Origin: Dermatophilaceae bacterium Sec6.4 | GTDB lineage: Bacteria; Actinomycetota; Actinomycetes; Actinomycetales; Dermatophilaceae | Direction of reading: 5' to 3' | DNA: 64,000 bases | Assembly (NCBI GenBank): GCA_039636865.1 | Contig: CP144172.1 | Location: 2,914,001-2,978,000 of the forward strand | Part shown: in pieces, positions 63,711 to 64,000 of the stretch | How positions within the stretch are numbered: position 1 is the stretch's first letter | Layout of the letters: each line of letters opens with the position of its first letter | Program-made: the position numbers and the translations under genes | The notes under the pieces: model-generated | The model's input: only the letters and a program-made list of their open reading frames with translations | What the model was told of the DNA's origin: nothing | Databases searched by the model: none

Positions 63711-64000
63711 AGGTGGATCCCACATTCGAGCTTGTCGACGCCGACCCATCGTCCGGAACGGGCATCGGCACCGAGCGCGACCCGCGCGGTGCAGGGCGCG
63801 CAGCCGATCGACGGATACCCCTGGGACAACAGGGGGTTCATGATGACGTCGTGCTCGCGCACGTAGTCAGCGACCTGCTCATCGCTCCATCCAGCCAACG
63901 GAGCAAGTTTGATCCGATCACGACGCTCGTCGAATGAGACCACCGCGGTGTCGGCGCGGGACGCACTCTCGCTGCGCCGCAGACCGGTCGCCCACGCGTC
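63707..64000 (-). CDS. cysH: Phospho-/adenylylsulfate reductase, partial
   Basis: Only the last 97 codons are in the window; the gene continues beyond base 64000. WATGLRRSESASRADTAV, LAPLAGWSDEQVADYVREHD, NPLLSQGYPSIGCAPCTARV and KLECGIH are CysH blocks. ECGIH holds the catalytic cysteine. The GCAPCT pair is the second half of the iron-sulfur motif of APS-type reductases, absent from the enterobacterial PAPS type. It is first in the visible operon and overlaps cysC by 4 bases. Confidence 0.93.
   Translation of the reverse strand, partial: DAWATGLRRSESASRADTAVVSFDERRDRIKLAPLAGWSDEQVADYVREHDVIMNPLLSQGYPSIGCAPCTARVALGADARSGRWVGVDKLECGIHL

Overview
The window is about 64 kb of high-GC DNA. GTG and TTG starts are common, many genes are coupled by 4-bp ATGA/GTGA overlaps, and the housekeeping gene order is actinobacterial: rimP-nusA-ylxR-infB-rbfA-truB-ribF, rne-rplU-rpmA-obgE-proB-proA-nadD-rsfS, and lepA-trmB-hemW. 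This points to the Actinomycetota, probably the order Micrococcales; I cannot name a genus.

Bases 1 to about 10,150 are an accessory region. It holds small genes mostly without recognisable function: an SAM methyltransferase, a ribbon-helix-helix/BrnT-like toxin-antitoxin pair, a NUDIX hydrolase, a VapC/FitA-like pair, a GNAT protein, two membrane proteins and several orphans. There is also the broken end of a carboxymuconolactone-decarboxylase-like gene. Two 148-bp copies of a MITE-like element lie here in opposite orientation (1566-1713 and 5820-5967) and bracket about 4.1 kb of small genes. Shorter, decayed pieces of similar sequence lie between many of the other genes.

From about 10,150 to 30,100 the content is metabolic. 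It runs: a DUF4870 membrane protein, hemW, a thioesterase-like gene, trmB, lepA, an MFS exporter, and an IclR regulator heading a four-gene osmoprotectant ABC operon whose substrate-binding protein appears circularly permuted. A malate synthase gene wrecked by several frameshifts and deletions follows. Next come two pairs of acyl-CoA dehydrogenases with a DUF427 gene and two short GntR regulators. A MerR regulator then faces a SulP anion transporter across a palindromic operator.

From 32,300 to 44,300 is a core block on the minus strand: tRNA-Ala(GGC), thioesterase-like and phosphatase genes, rsfS, nadD, a small membrane protein, proA, a DedA-like gene, proB, obgE, rpmA, rplU, rne and a DUF2344 protein. 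From 44,288 to 58,034 come a B12/radical SAM protein, a fatty acyl-CoA ligase, ribF, a nickel/cobalt transporter, truB, rbfA, a THUMP/Trm11-like methyltransferase, infB, ylxR, nusA and rimP. The last 6 kb is a tightly overlapped sulfur operon: cysH (cut by the window end), cysC, cysD, cysN and a sulfonate/taurine-type ABC transporter.

The observations most worth following are the permuted osmoprotectant receptor, the paired 148-bp elements and their cargo, the malate synthase pseudogene, the probable CTG start of nadD, and the methyltransferase placed between infB and rbfA. I found no CRISPR array, rRNA operon, intact insertion sequence or prophage.
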